Source: Neobacillus drentensis (GTDB lineage: Bacteria; Bacillota; Bacilli; Bacillales; Cytobacillaceae). From it: a stretch of 64,000 bases of DNA. The DNA lies in contig NZ_CP091110.1 in NCBI RefSeq assembly GCF_021560175.1, forward strand, positions 3,090,001 to 3,154,000, written 5' to 3'. The position numbers and the translations under genes are program-made. Positions 63,729-64,000 of the stretch are shown piece by piece. Under the pieces are notes generated by a model. It was not told where the DNA came from and searched no databases. It saw nothing but the letters and a program-made list of their open reading frames with translations. Numbering within the stretch: position 1 is the first letter of the stretch; each line of letters opens with the position of its first letter.

Positions 63729-64000
63729 ATGAACAAATTTACGATTTTAATTTTTAGCCTAATCATGGTCTTTATGACAGGCTGCAGTTCAACTAACTTT
63801 GACCTAAAGCTAACTACACCAAAATCCTTTACACCGGGCCAAGCTACTCCGATTCAACTAACCATCTTAGATCAGGATGGTAAACCAGTAAAGGGTGCAA
63901 AGGTAAGTGTCCAATTGGATATGCAAGGGATGAGTCATGGAGATATGACAATGAAGATGCAGGAAACAGGAAATGGCGTCTATACTGGCCAAGCAAAATT
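63729..64000 (+). CDS. FixH/YtkA-like lipoprotein (cut by window edge)
   Basis: The open frame from ATG at 63729 runs off the window after about 90 codons. It has a lipoprotein signal ending 'MTGC' (lipidated Cys19 or near) and then 'LKLTTPKSFTPGQATPIQLT' and 'GKPVKGAKVSVQLDMQGMSH', the pattern of FixH/YtkA-like immunoglobulin-fold domains. The Met/His pairs ('MQGMSHGDMTMKMQ') suggest copper or other metal binding, as in proteins that serve cytochrome oxidase assembly. Transcribed after the ABC operon terminator. The C-terminal part is unseen. Confidence 0.8.
   Translation, partial: MNKFTILIFSLIMVFMTGCSSTNFDLKLTTPKSFTPGQATPIQLTILDQDGKPVKGAKVSVQLDMQGMSHGDMTMKMQETGNGVYTGQAK

Overview
The window looks like chromosomal DNA of a low-GC, endospore-forming Bacillaceae bacterium (Bacillus/Neobacillus-like; the species cannot be fixed from sequence alone). 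The grounds are a gerA-type germination operon, a sporulenol/squalene-hopene cyclase beside a DUF2515 (YppC-like) gene, a Bacillus-style secreted levansucrase-levanase pair, strong AAGGAGG ribosome binding sites, CcpA cre-like sites, and YesM/YesN-type two-component genes. I saw no rRNA, tRNA, CRISPR array or intact insertion sequence.

Layout. 0-0.5 kb: the end of a glycogen synthase gene followed by a relic of a type I toxin-antitoxin locus. 0.5-9.7 kb: a DUF4236 gene, then a fructan module (histidine kinase, AraC-type regulator, orphan solute-binding lipoprotein, levansucrase, endolevanase-like GH32). 9.9-13.6 kb: two NAD(P)-binding proteins and an alkylsulfatase. 13.6-17.5 kb: a gerA/C/B operon whose C subunit lacks a lipobox. 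17.8-21.6 kb: DUF2515, hopanoid-type cyclase and HXXEE membrane protein. 21.7-25.4 kb: a PAS protein, then a decay zone with four damaged genes or repeats and a complete holin-like toxin gene with its probable antisense RNA. 25.6-39 kb: single genes (FtsH-like protease, secreted nuclease, DUF523, MarC, HAD, GNAT, VIT, DedA, PAP2, two COG4705 membrane proteins) separated by remnants of IS110, MFS and DUF898-like genes. 39-46.7 kb: repeat-rich proteins (SH3b autolysin, coiled-coil array, seven-fold RCC1 protein) and a 51-bp tandem repeat. 47.2-57.1 kb: a galactoside-type operon (ABC importer without ATPase, GH2 beta-galactosidase, GH63-like hydrolase, EamA exporter, LacI regulator). 57.3-64 kb: thioredoxin-like protein, small unknowns, a papain-like protein, an Fnr/Fur-linked group, an ABC transporter and a FixH-like lipoprotein at the edge.

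The most striking regulatory signal is a rigid composite promoter present three times: upstream of the PAS protein (21.7 kb), the HMA-like protein (59.6 kb) and the flavodoxin (60.9 kb). Each has an Fnr-type palindrome TTGAT-N4-ATCAA (one half-site has a single mismatch), a -10 element whose first base lies exactly 29.5 bp from the palindrome centre, and a Fur-like box starting exactly 53.5 bp from that centre. The Fnr-family regulator gene at 60.1 kb carries the ETISR recognition helix expected to read TTGAT half-sites and three N-terminal cysteines. I infer a small regulon turned on by low oxygen or redox change and held down by iron.

The two sugar modules each have their own logic. The levan module appears to couple extracellular sugar sensing (binding protein plus kinase plus AraC-type regulator) to two extracellular fructan enzymes. 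The galactoside operon has a sigma-A promoter (TTTACA-17-TATAAT) overlaid by a CcpA cre-like site and repeated TTTAGTAAAACT motifs that are candidate operators for the LacI protein encoded at the end of the same cluster.
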